This document shows, piece after piece, positions 22,562 through 33,443 of a stretch of DNA of 64,000 bases; the first letter of the stretch is position 1; each line of letters opens with the position of its first letter. This stretch comes from Polytrichum commune. Lineage: Eukaryota > Streptophyta > Polytrichopsida > Polytrichales > Polytrichaceae. The translations under genes and the position numbers were made by a program. The DNA lies in NCBI GenBank assembly GCA_950295325.1, contig OX485806.1:14446001-14510000 (forward strand), written 5' to 3'. Under the pieces are notes generated by a model. That model searched no databases. It had not been told where the DNA came from and saw only the letters and a program-made list of their open reading frames with translations.

Positions 22562-24228
22562 TGTAAAAATCCATTTCCTCCACGACCCACAATTCAGGGT
22601 TTTAGGGTTTAGGGTTTAATGTTTGCTCTAGAGACTTTGTTTAGCAGTTCAAAGAGTGAGGTCTCATTGATCATGGAATCAAGTGAGCTCAGGTAAATCA
22701 CCATCCATTTTATCAGTTGGTTGGTCACTTTTTTATCACAGCTTTTGGAGAGTAGGTTGGCGGTCCAGGGAATTTCTGGATTTTGCAAATTTAAAGAAGG
22801 TTAGGAGGTTAAGGAAGGGCATTCCAGTACAGTAAAATTGATTGACCTATCATCATCAAGTTCAAGAATCTTGAACATGTTCAGGTGCTTGCAAACTCTT
22901 TCTTTTTGTCAAGTACTTGCAAGCTCATACTAATTGAAAGTTCACTTGAGCACTTCTTCATGCCTGGGCCCTGGAGGGAATCAGATAAGCCCACTATTAT
23001 GTTCATTTTCTTTCATTGCATTTTATGTTACTATAACACTTACAAGGGTATGTAAGTTCAGCCTAATTGCCTGGCAGCAAGGAACTTAGTTTTGTTCTTT
23101 ATTGCAAATCTTCAGGAAATGTGTGTTTATAGCAAGTATGTTATCGAAACTTGAATGTTTCCAATTTGAATTTGTACATGTGAGCACATGATTTCACCTC
23201 ATCTCATGAATTCATAAATGATCAGAAGTGAGTTGCAACCCTTTTGGCAACAACAGCTATTTAGTGTAGCTTTTGAAGCCCCCTTTATTGGTCCAATCAG
23301 TTTGATTTACTTGATTCTCCAATTTCAGGTCTGCAATGTAGCAGCTTCAAGTGCAAGATCCAACTCTTGAAATTTTTACTGTGCCGATTACTGAGTCAAA
23401 CCACCCAGCTTGAACTTTAAATTTGGACAAAAGTACTGGAGTTTAGTAGAATGTTCTAAACTGAAGAGTTTCAATGAATACATAACACCTAGCCCTTAGT
23501 TTCCCGAGGACCCTGGAATCACAATAAAGGATTGAACCATATCTAGGGCATTCTATGATTCATAGTGACTTCACCCATTGCAGAGACTTCAAACTCGTAT
23601 TTGACCTCTGTGTGTGATGTGCATTTGCAGTAATGATGTAAATACTGCGTCCCATAAATATGGACCTCCAGATAATCAGTGACATTTTCATTCTGACGGG
23701 AAACTTTTGGGGAGGGTGTGTGTTGTGAGGTGAGAATTGAGGTGTCTGCATAGCAGGAGTTGAGTGGCAGGAGTGTTCCTCATGTTCTTTTCCACTTGTA
23801 TTGCTCTTCTGTGGAGTTTTGCTTGCCCATTGTCAAGCTGCTATGGTGACTTCCAAACAAGATTTGTGCTCATTGAATGTACACTGGTATTCATTTCTAG
23901 CCACATTGCATTACAGAGTACTAGTATCTATCCACTCTGGAATCAGTGTCTACTTAAGTGCTTCATACCTTGAACATAACTCACTCAAGGTATGATAATC
24001 ACACCAAGGGATATGAAAGAACTGCAATGATTTCGTTAAGTCAAGGAAGCCAGTCAATAAAAAAAACGAAACAGAAACTAAGCTCTTAAATGGGATCTGC
24101 ATGCACTTCAATGTCACAGAAAAAATTGTGGGTAGTACAATCTGACTGATTGCAGGTGTTTCCATGTAATATCTACAATTAGCAAAAGTTATTGGATGCA
24201 GAAAACAGCGATTCTGCTTCTCCGGTTG
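22562..24228 (+). other. Convergent 3' region between methyltransferase and PSMD9 genes
   Basis: No gene is supported. A TTTAGGG-type run lies at about 22597-22620. A good acceptor (polypyrimidine, TTTCAG, then GTCTGCAATGTAG) near 23330 is phase-compatible with an AG|GTGATG donor at 22557-22563, which would give an alternative last exon ending R-S-A-M-stop. Transcript 3' ends of both genes should lie here. Confidence 0.45.
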
Positions 24229-27200
24229 TTATAGAGGCTGAATATGACACCTGCAAACACAGCAGCACAACCAGTAAATTAATGAAACTGATGTGCCACA
24301 AGCCCATTAAATGAGCTGAGACATAATTAAACACATATTGCAGTTAACCGCAAAGTCCCTCAAAGAGCGACCAAACCAGGAGTTCCAGCACTCTTTAACA
24401 GACTTATCCATTGAGAGCCCCATTTTGAAACTCTTGGACCTCCTCAGAGTCCACAAAACCTTAGAGAACCTTAGGATCTAAAACAGGGTCTAACCCATAG
24501 GACCTGTCACCCTAAATCCCGGCTTGGCCTATACAAGGCTAGCTTGGCCCACCAATCCCAGATTGACAAGCTAGAAAGCTGGTATTTTAGATCCCTGCCC
24601 CACTCTTTTTAGCATGTTAATTTGAGCGTGAAGAAAACTTGGGTGACTTTGTGCATAAGCTCTCAAATACATCCTTTAGCCAACTCACCTGGAGTTTGCC
24701 CCGGAGACTTTTTGGATAACTCTAATCTAAGAGTATTTCTTTCTACCACAAAATAATGATAAGTGCAAATCTAAGTACAATCAATCTGTAAGGTTATTCC
24801 CAATAATATGCCCCTCTGAACCAAAGGAAGTGGCACAAAGTGGGGGAGAGAACCATACCCAAGGAGACCACGACCTGACCACCTCCTCGGTGTAACAGTC
24901 AAATGTACAGATTCACCTCGCCTAAGTACCACCACATGTAGTCCTTGCCCCTCGTTGTCTTGCCCTTCTCGGGCAAGCCGCATTAGAAGGTTATCACCTC
25001 CATCCACACTCCCAAACTTCAGTAGCTGATCCCCAACAAGGACACCATCCATTGCTGCTGGAGAGCCCTCCGTCACTTCATCAAATACAGCAATAGGAAG
25101 GGTTGCCTCACCAGCATCTTCGTCCATAGGGCTAGGCCCCTCAGAGTTTGTGTGGTGGCCAATCTCTGAAGAGATATCCATAGCTCCTACTCTTGACACT
25201 GGCCTTGCCTCCTGTCTTTCTGCTTTTCACATTTGCCACGTAGAAATCAGAGTGTGTACCAGCAAGTGTTCTGGCCAAGAATTCCTGATGTGTACTTAAA
25301 CTCAGCCATTAGGAAGGTGACAGTGTAGACAACTATTCTATAGCCTGGAAATGGACATTTAAAGACAACTAGACACTAGAAATAGCATCAGAGGCCCTGA
25401 ATTATTTTAGTGAGGTCGGCATCAGACCTCAACCTTGTAAGCAACTTATTTTTATTCGAGCCCCTTCATCTACAATGGATGAGTTTACATAGACGCCAAG
25501 AATCCCAAGTTGTGTTGCCCTAGCACACTGCTGACAAGTCCTACTGATCAGGACTCCTAACAGCCATAGTTGGAGTTATTACTTAAACTATCCAATTGAG
25601 AGTCTGCAATGCTAGATTGTCTAGAATCAAACGGCCTGCTCATGGTCAATATCCTGGCCGGATATATATTACCCTGTTGAACATAATCTAGAAAAGGTCT
25701 AATGGGCTCAATTTACAACCTATGTAAACAATTTCTACGAGTCCTCACCATTTAATAGTTATGGGTTTGAAACTATAGTTAGCACTTTATCTCATGTCAG
25801 GTCAAGGAGAAGTTTAAAATAAAGTCATATGTGACATTGAGGGCCAATATACTAAGCACATATTTGCATCAAAGGGCACCCATGTCATGTATTTGAATCC
25901 ATACCTTCAATACATTAACAGACTACAAAAAGTGCACTTGATGATTACATTAATTTCAGAGTGTCACTTTTGATCAAAATTAGCTAAAGACGAAGTTATG
26001 TAGCTCAACTACATGTTTTTGTGCATGGAGAGCCCTAGATAGGGCCTCTCAGAATCTTAGAGGTTGAGGACCGAATTATCAAAAGACAAAAATCTTATGA
26101 AATTAATACCCTCTCCTATGCAGGATGGATTAAGCTTAGTCTCACAATACACAAGAAAAAAATACTGGAACCTATATATAATCTTACAACAATGGTACTA
26201 ATGAGGATGTAAGTACTCTTTTGTGCAGACTGGATGTTACTCCAGTTGTAGTAAGTACTGAGGTTAATCAGAAATTAAATACAGGATCAAAAATTGAGAG
26301 AGATGCTCCGCTTCGAGTAAAACTTGGAAATATCGTACATTTGGGAATTTATGGTAAGAAAAGGAAGAACTAAGTTAGGGTTGCAGACCTGCATGCCTCT
26401 CAGATACTGTTGACTCTTTCGAAAAACCTCCAGAGTGCAAAGTGATCAGATTTTTCTCAATTGCGGCAGTGATCTCCTTATAATCATTTCGAAGAACTAC
26501 ACCCACACCAGCATTCATTTTTCAGTGCTTTAAGACACATATCTAATCGCAGCATTGCAGCGTCTATGATATTCAATCCTTTCTATAGCATTGTCTTTCT
26601 ATCCAGCCACCAGGAAGATGAAATCATGCCGCTATATATTCTACATTGGACAGTGATAGCTGTTGCATTCCATAGTCTTGCAATTAAGACCCCTATACAT
26701 GGTAACAGATCATAAGCCTACAGGAATTCTAAATCCCAAACAGAGTCAATGTGGTAGCTGCACAGAGCACTTGAATGGCTGCTGTTGGAGGATAGTCAAG
26801 AGAAATGGATAGAAAGCTTGTGTGAACCTCAGACCATTCGTACCCTGTGAATCATCTAGTAGACACTTTAAACAATTTGCAGGTGAATCCAACAAGAGAT
26901 CAAACCTGATAAACGTTGCCGGTCTGATCTTACTGCAGTGATGTCCAAATCTGATCTTGGAAAGCCCTAAAGCATGAAAAAGCCAGTTCAGGTAAGAATC
27001 TCTGTGGTTTTGTAGTTCATCTCAGTCTATCCAAAAAAAGTCTATATGCTTCACATCACCCTGAATCAGAAAAGATTTATTGATGTTCGAGATGTGTCCT
27101 CAACTATTTGTTGCTTTGCAATGGCCTTCCCTCAACAGGTGATATTAATGCAGCAGAAAATATTTCCCTCAATTTTAACTTCATTGAGTACAGCCGACTT

Positions 27201-28890
27201 AATGATTAGAAGCTGGACATGAATTTCAAGATGGAGAATTATATTGACTACAGCAGTGCGTTGACAAATTGAACACATAGAAGAACACTACAAGAACGAA
27301 AAAGTGGAACATCATTTTGCAATGCCAGAATTCCGATTTACAGCCTTAGATTACCTTCCAAATTGGAACACTTCTTACCTATGCAAAATAAGGTCTTAGT
27401 TGATACGAATAATGACATACTTAGTTTACAAAAGGCAACCTCTCCAGAGTCTTCTGCTCAAAGATCATACCCAATATTTAGGATTTACTACCAAACAGAG
27501 GTGAACAAACCAAAACTGCCTGCACCGGCAATTCCTCTCAATCACCCTATCGATCCTGAAAGAAACCAAGACTACAGTCCTTGCTTGGGTTCGCTTCTCC
27601 CTGCATGAGGGCACACTTCCATGTGCCAGCAGAGTCGGTGAAAACCACTACACAAAATTTTGGATCCCCTTCCACATGGAAATGTGTACGGATTTTTCCC
27701 AGAAAGTAGAATCAGTGGCTGGCATGATTGTAGGGGAATATTGAAGTTCGAGGAGGGGGACATGACTGCCTCTCTATTCCGGAACCTAGAAATTGACTTT
27801 CATTTGAGCAGATAAAATTTGACCTTTATAAACATGTTGGTGTTAACCTGAGATTGTTGTATTTTGAACTAATTTTTTGGCCAGGGTGGCATATTGTTAT
27901 TATTTGAACCTTGCCTGAAGTTTTCATATTTTTTGGATTTATTTTCACTTTTCTAGAATCTCAAGATATAAAGTTCACTAAATCCACTAACGAAATGAGT
28001 AAGTGTGAGGTAGGGAACAAGGAAAGTTAACTCTATCATATGTCAGCCCCCCACACCATATGGAAGTGCTTCGCCAAGAAGATGCTTGAAGATATTCGAG
28101 AAGCTTCGCCAATATTGGAGATGTCTATTTCGCTATGCTGGAAGCACCGGTGCATTGCATGGAAATGTGCCCTAATCATGAAGGAGAATGAGGATAACCT
28201 CACATCTTTCCCACGCATTGCAAACTAGATTCCACAACTTGAGAGATACACAATTTCCATCGAGAAGAGATTATGCCTTAGGGTGTACCAGAAATTCAAA
28301 CACATCCATCTCACTCATTAAAATGTCGTATCGTTCATTAAATTGTCTACAAAAACTCTAGATGATGTGCAAAATCTCTTTCCGGTCGGTGGACAGGAAA
28401 CTACGTTCGCTTGTCCAGCCAGGTTCACCGAGTGGTTATTATCTAGTACGCAATTATACACACTCTCCTTTCAAAAATTCCAGTGATGGAGCGACGGCTT
28501 TCCCTTGGAGTCGACAAAATTGCCCTGCAGGCCAGGGCCGTTGGGAACACATCCATCTCACTCACAAATATGTCATATCGTTGACTAGATTGTTTACAAA
28601 AGCTCCAAATGATGTACAAAATCTCTTCCCGGTGGAAATTACGTTCGCTCGACCGGCTCCATCAAGTGGCCATTATCTAGTACGCAATTACACACACTCT
28701 CCATGATCACAAGCCTACCAGAATTTCAGTGCTGGAGCGAATACCTCACCTCGGAGTCGACAAGATTTCCTTGCAGACCAGGGCCGTTGGGGACGCACAA
28801 GCGGCTGATGATTCCGTCCATCTCCGCCTCGATGGACTGCCGTTTGTCCATCATTGTGACCGTCTCCGCCTTCACGTTCGCTCCAACCAT
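24229..28890 (-). CDS. PSMD9: 26S proteasome assembly chaperone PSMD9/Nas2 (PDZ protein)
   Basis: Five minus-strand exons with matching phases: 28890-28750, 26966-26906, 26496-26389, 25219-24859 and 24250-24229, giving 230 aa. This chaperone helps assemble the proteasome base by binding the C-terminus of an Rpt ATPase. Residues 1-100 form the helical N-terminal part (VKAETVTMMDKRQSIEAEMD, then GFPRSDLDI and VRSDRQRL), and about 120-220 form the PDZ-like domain (PIAVFDEVTEGSPA, GLLVGD-like DGVLVGDQLLKFG, LTVTPRRW). The short last exon restores the typical plant ending GRGLLGCHIQPL. The start was chosen as the Met of MVGANVKAE at 28890, as in other family members. No disruption was seen. A tandem duplication of the exon 1 border lies in intron 1. 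Confidence 0.92.
24251..28749 (-). other. PSMD9 introns (long, AT-rich)
   Basis: The four introns are 26967-28749, 26497-26905, 25220-26388 and 24251-24858. All begin with GT and end with AG on the minus strand. Apart from the duplicated exon 1 segment, I saw no gene or clear mobile element in them. Open frames here (for example 27363-27608) do not match the exon frames. Confidence 0.6.
28300..28795 (+). repeat. Tandem duplication covering PSMD9 exon 1/intron 1 border
   Basis: A unit of about 246 bp occurs twice with a third partial copy. ACACATCCATCTCACTCA starts at 28300 and 28547, CCAGGGCCGTTGGG at 28532 and 28778, and TATCTAGTACGCAATTA recurs near 28439 and 28675. The copy at about 28495-28545 repeats the end of exon 1, but the donor GTGAGG of the true exon (28749-28744) is replaced by GGAAAG. 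It is therefore a dead copy of a coding/splice segment inside the intron. Confidence 0.75.
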
Positions 28891-30603
28891 TGTGAAAAAA
28901 AAATTCTGGTTTCCAATTCGACTCTCAAGCAATCGCCTTCCACTCCTGAAGCTCGACGATCGCTCTAAACTCCAAACCCCAGCTCTAAGTCATTCACCAA
29001 ACCCTAACGCAACACCATTGGGAAGGAGGGAGCGAAGGGCTCCTAGGCTTTCTGTGTCACCGAAATCTAGGAACGTCGTACATCGCTGACCATTTTATTT
29101 CAAGTGACCATTCGAGTCACATGTTCATTCCCTACCAGGCAAGCGGCTTCGTTTGAAATTAGGATGGAATCTAAGGGCCGGTTCACACGGGTCCTAAGTC
29201 CCAAGTTCACTTGAGGTCAATCCGTGCAATCTCAGCCGTTGAGAGCATGGAAGTTCGGACTTACCACTTCACATGGGTCCCAAGTCTTGAGGCTTAGTTT
29301 ATACACAGCCCGAGCACCGGCCTTATTCATGTGTAATCAAGCCCTCGATCCGGTCCAACTTTATCAACTTTTTTGCGGGCCCAACTTTGTCACTGTAAAG
29401 TGATGAGTCCTCAATTTAGGTCTCAATGTTCTTGAGGGGAAATTTTAGTGAAGAGAATTAACCTTTTATGGATTGACGATAAAGATGTTCATTATCCAAC
29501 GGATGAGCTCAACCCGGCTCATGTTGAGAGTTCAAACCAAAGAAAAGCTTCTTCTGATTTCTTCAAGCTAGCTCGAAGGTTTGGCGTCAAAATCGTGCCA
29601 TCTAGGACACCACATGGGATGAATGAGTGTTTGGCCCAACCCTAGTATAAAGCCCTTGGGACCAGATTTTGATGAAACCAACGATCCTATTGGGCCAAAT
29701 TTTAGAGTTTGGGCCAGCCCTCAATCTAGCTCCAACTGTAAAGTGGGCTTATTAGTCCCAAGTATGACTTGGATGCCTACATGGCATCACTTTTTGGAGG
29801 TGAAGCTTGGGACTTGTGTTGAGAGTTGGTACATCAAAAAACTAAGGTAGATGAGGCTAATGTGAACATCTCCATCCATTTGGATTCATCAAGTTGATGG
29901 ATTCAAGCATTAAAAGTTTGAGCATGTTAGCAATTATGAAATGGGAACCAAAGAATTTAAAATTAATGAAATTGGAGTTGACGTTCAATGTTGTGTAAGT
30001 GGAAGACATCACTTGCAAATTCTACATGGGTCATTTGCCAATGAAAATCAAGTTTAATGCCAATATTGATTGTGTCATGTCTCTAAAGTGGTCACATGTA
30101 AGATAAAATATTGCCAAATTGGCTTTTCATAGTAGAATATCCAATATACAAGTTGGCCGGCACCTCACAACCACATGCCACTTCTTAATCTACCCAAATT
30201 GTCACCTCCTAATTTGCCTGGCTCACCCACAATAATCAACCGCATTGAAGCTCAATGGGCAGCACTCCTGATTATGGAGGATGGTGGGTGTAGTTTGATT
30301 TATGCGAAGGTGATTAACCCAAATATCATCAAGGTGGTGGCTATATCGGCATGTATTACTCATCCACCGAATTAGGGCAATTGTATTGTTGATTAGGAGT
30401 CAAAAATAGGTGTCCAATTAAAGAAATCTAATCGAATTAACCTCATCTACCTTAGACCCAACTCTTAACAAAAGTCCTTGGAATTATTTTGCATAAAATA
30501 ATCAACATCTAACTATACTGCATATAAACCATACATGAATGGTTTTTTGAGGCTCAAAAGTTGGGACTTTGCCTCCATGTTGGGACCACATGTGAACTAG
30601 CCA
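28891..30603 (+). other. Intergenic, PSMD9 promoter side; no gene
   Basis: The first 200 bp should hold the PSMD9 5' UTR and promoter (minus strand). No open frame beyond 128 codons and no recognised protein. A TAAGGGCCGGTTCACAC end at 29172 resembles the termini of the MITEs further right, but a convincing partner was not found. Confidence 0.4.
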
Positions 30604-30606
30604 TAA

Positions 30607-30915
30607 GGGTGGGTTTACACTTGGGTCCAAGACTAAAGAACTGTAGAATCAAGTGAACCCGTTAGTCAAGAGCAAACTTTTGGACCCAGGAAGTTTGTAG
30701 TAGGGTCCAAGTCCAAGGTAAATGAAAGACTAAAATGGCGCTAGTGTGTCATCACTTTCTGCCAAAGCTTGGCAGTCCCCACTTCAAGAAAATACTTGTA
30801 GTTTGAGAAACTAACCTCCAAACTTGGGTCCAATGTTAAGTGCAAAAATGAAATCCATTAAGGTTTGTTTTGGGTTCCAAGTCTTCTAGATCCATACCCT
30901 AATGTAAACCCACCC
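30607..30915. mobile_element. PIF/Harbinger-type MITE, 309 bp
   Basis: The termini are perfect inverted repeats of 13 bp (GGGTGGGTTTACA at 30607 and its complement ending at 30915). Both sides are flanked by TAA (30604-30606, 30916-30918), the 3-bp target duplication typical of this superfamily. It has no coding capacity. The inner part also shows weaker complementarity (TTGGGTCCAAGAC against CCAAGTCTT). Autonomous relatives were not seen in the window. Confidence 0.8.
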
Positions 30916-30918
30916 TAA

Positions 30919-32243
30919 GGTATGTTACAATTGTGGTTAATCTTCTTAATTAGACACTTACGTTATATTTGAGTGGTATATGGCAAGGCTTATAATTAAG
31001 ATTGGCTTATAGAAAGATATGTGTTTCAATGAGATTGAACTATGTACAGTTTTCAAACCCTTTTCAAACTCAATTCAATAGTGCTAAACATAATTGAGAA
31101 GGCCTATGCGATTGCTTAAAGAGAAAGATTATCTTAAAATTTGACCTTTTATTTTTGTAGCTCAAATCAAATTCCAAACCTTGGAATGACAATATTTGCA
31201 ATTTGAAGTCACTAACTAGATGAAACAATTCATGAGCTAATCCAACAATCAAAGGTGTATGTGAACTTGGAAGTGCCTACAAGAAGGTCGAATTTTTTCA
31301 ATCAAATAATGGCATTGGGGAACTCTTCGACATGACAACCACAACATTCTCAAGTGGTTGGAAGACTCCTCATGTTAAACTAGTATTGTATCCTTGCCAA
31401 CTTAATCCAAAATAAATTGGTTTTCATTTTATTTCTACCCCCTCCCCCCCAGAATATATATATATATATATATATATATATCAATTAAGTGATTCTTGTT
31501 GATTTTAGTGTTGGTTCATGTCCTCCCTATGTCTTAAGACAAAAGACAATACTTATGAGGACCCCATAAGAGATGGCAACTTTGCACTAGCTTATCTTGA
31601 TTCCTAGAAACAAGGACCCCATTATTGCAAGCCCACAATCACCCCCCTTTTTTGTTCTCTTTCTTTGTTGCTAGAATGTTGTTATGGTAGAGATAGCCTT
31701 GAAATAACAAGCCCCGTGTTGGGTTGGGACTTGAGTTTATGCCATTTGGACGTGCTTAACTGACTGAACCATGACCCTATCATGCGGGGAAGGGGTGTCA
31801 GGCCGTGACGGGTTGCAAGGGTAACCAAATTAGGGTTTACAAGAAAGGTTGCATTTATTAGACATGCAAGGCCTAATAAACACTCAATCCTTGCATACAA
31901 TCAAATGAAGCCACGGAGGAGCCAATGCTATTTGGAGAGAAAGCCGAAGGTTCAAATTTGCTCACTAGGGTTTAGCATTTAGGGTTCAGAAGCAAGACAT
32001 TTTACTTATGCATGCTCTACTTAACTAAGAATCAAATACATGTTGAAACACAGCATTCGCCTTCATCTGAATCCACAGAACACTTTCTCCTCCCCACGCC
32101 CAAGAATCGACACTCGTTCTAGCACAAGGCAATTCCTGGGTGTCCGGAGCCAAACAAACATAGCTCGATGACTTGCAATGCATCCAGGAGTGCGAGGATT
32201 GTCATTCAACTCCTTACCAGGATTGACCAAGTGAAGCCACTAT
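30919..32243 (+). other. Intergenic, with TA microsatellite
   Basis: Nothing coding is recognised. A (TA)n run of about 13 units lies at 31454-31481 after a short C-run. The rest is ordinary AT-rich sequence. Confidence 0.4.
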
Positions 32244-32807
32244 GGGGCACTTTATATTAGGCCCATTTGGCGGCTGTCCCATTTGGAGTTGAGCCCACTT
32301 GGACTTGAAGTGGGCCTTAATTTTAGCCCTACTTTACAAAGTGGGCCATTGAGTGGACCTTGCAATATAAAGTCCATAGGCCCACTTGTAGGGCCCAAAT
32401 TGGAAATTCTACTTTAAAGTGGGCCTTCCAAATGGGCCTAGGGACTTTATATTGTAAGGCCCAATCCACGGCTCACTTTGTCTTAAATGAATTATACCCT
32501 TGCTTGAACTAAAGTCATAAAGTCATAAATGACTATATGACGGAAGTTGGGTGAAGTGGGCCGTAGGTGCGAAGTGGGTCTCCATAAACCCTCGACCCAT
32601 TTTTTTGCCTTCGGCCCAATTTTTTTCCCTCCAAAACGCCGCCATGTCACCCGCCACGCAAGCTTTAGGAGAAGTGAGCCGACTCTCAATATAATAAAGC
32701 CCTTGGGCCCATATTAGGGCCCATTTGGGCAATCTAAGCACTCTCATTGGTTGATGCCTAGGGTTTGAAAATGGGCCCTAGAAATGGGCCCTAATATAAA
32801 GTGCCCC
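32244..32807. mobile_element. MITE-like element with GGGGCACTTTATATTAG termini
   Basis: GGGGCACTTTATATTAG followed by G(G)CCCATTT begins at 32244, and its complement ends at 32807. The target duplication is not exact (TAT at 32241-32243 against TAA at 32808-32810). Related internal ends (GGGACTTTATATTGTAAGGC near 32449, and a block near 32690-32720) suggest a compound or nested structure made of more than one copy. The GGGCCC-rich arms could fold. No coding capacity. Confidence 0.55.
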
Positions 32808-32903
32808 TAAGAACCTCCCTGGCGAGAGAGCCAATAGGTTCAAAACTCCCCACTAGGGTTTGATGTTGAAGGTAAGATAAGTAAGAAGTTTATCTTCCAC
32901 TTA

Positions 32904-33440
32904 GGGCCGCTTCACACCTAGAGGCCGGGCCAATTCCTCTTGAGGCCGATCGCATGAAATTTCAGCCCCTTTTGGGTTGGAGGCCGGCCTCAACTACACA
33001 TTATAATAACATTATAATGGGGCGCAATTTTTCCATATGTAAAGGTCATAGGGCCAAGAAGTTAGGCCGATTCAATAAATCTAGCATAATCCAATGGATC
33101 TAGCATAATCTAGCATAGAGCCGTTCATATTTCCACATAATCCAATGGATATAGTTTGCTGAAAAAATCATATTTTACTAATAAAAAGATTTTTTTAATT
33201 GAAATGTGGCATTGCCCCCAAGGCCAAGAATTGGCCCTCCATTTTGGGTGCATCCAATTCGATGAGCTCGGGCCGTGTCAGACCATGCATTTTTCGATTA
33301 AGAAATTCATACCACCAAATCGGCCCGGCCTCCAGGTGTAAAGGGGTTGAGACCGATTTCAGCCTTTTGGCCAATCACAAGTGAGGATTTCAAGCCTCTT
33401 ACACAATGAAATGGCCCAGCCTCTAGGTGTAAAGCGGCCC
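32904..33440. mobile_element. PIF/Harbinger-type MITE, 537 bp
   Basis: The terminal inverted repeats are 28 bp with 26 matches (GGGCCGCTT(C/T)ACACCTAG... from 32904 and its complement ending at 33440). Both ends are flanked by TTA (32901-32903 and 33441-33443). A further inward-pointing end-like copy lies near 33316-33345 (GGCCCGGCCTCCAGGTGTAA), so an internal duplication of the terminus has occurred. There is no transposase. Confidence 0.8.
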
Positions 33441-33443
33441 TTA

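Noticed and set aside
29172..29325. Additional MITE with TAAGGGCCGGTT start
   Set aside because: The proposed right end (CCGGCCTTA near 29317) shares only about 7 bp with the left end, and the rest does not pair.
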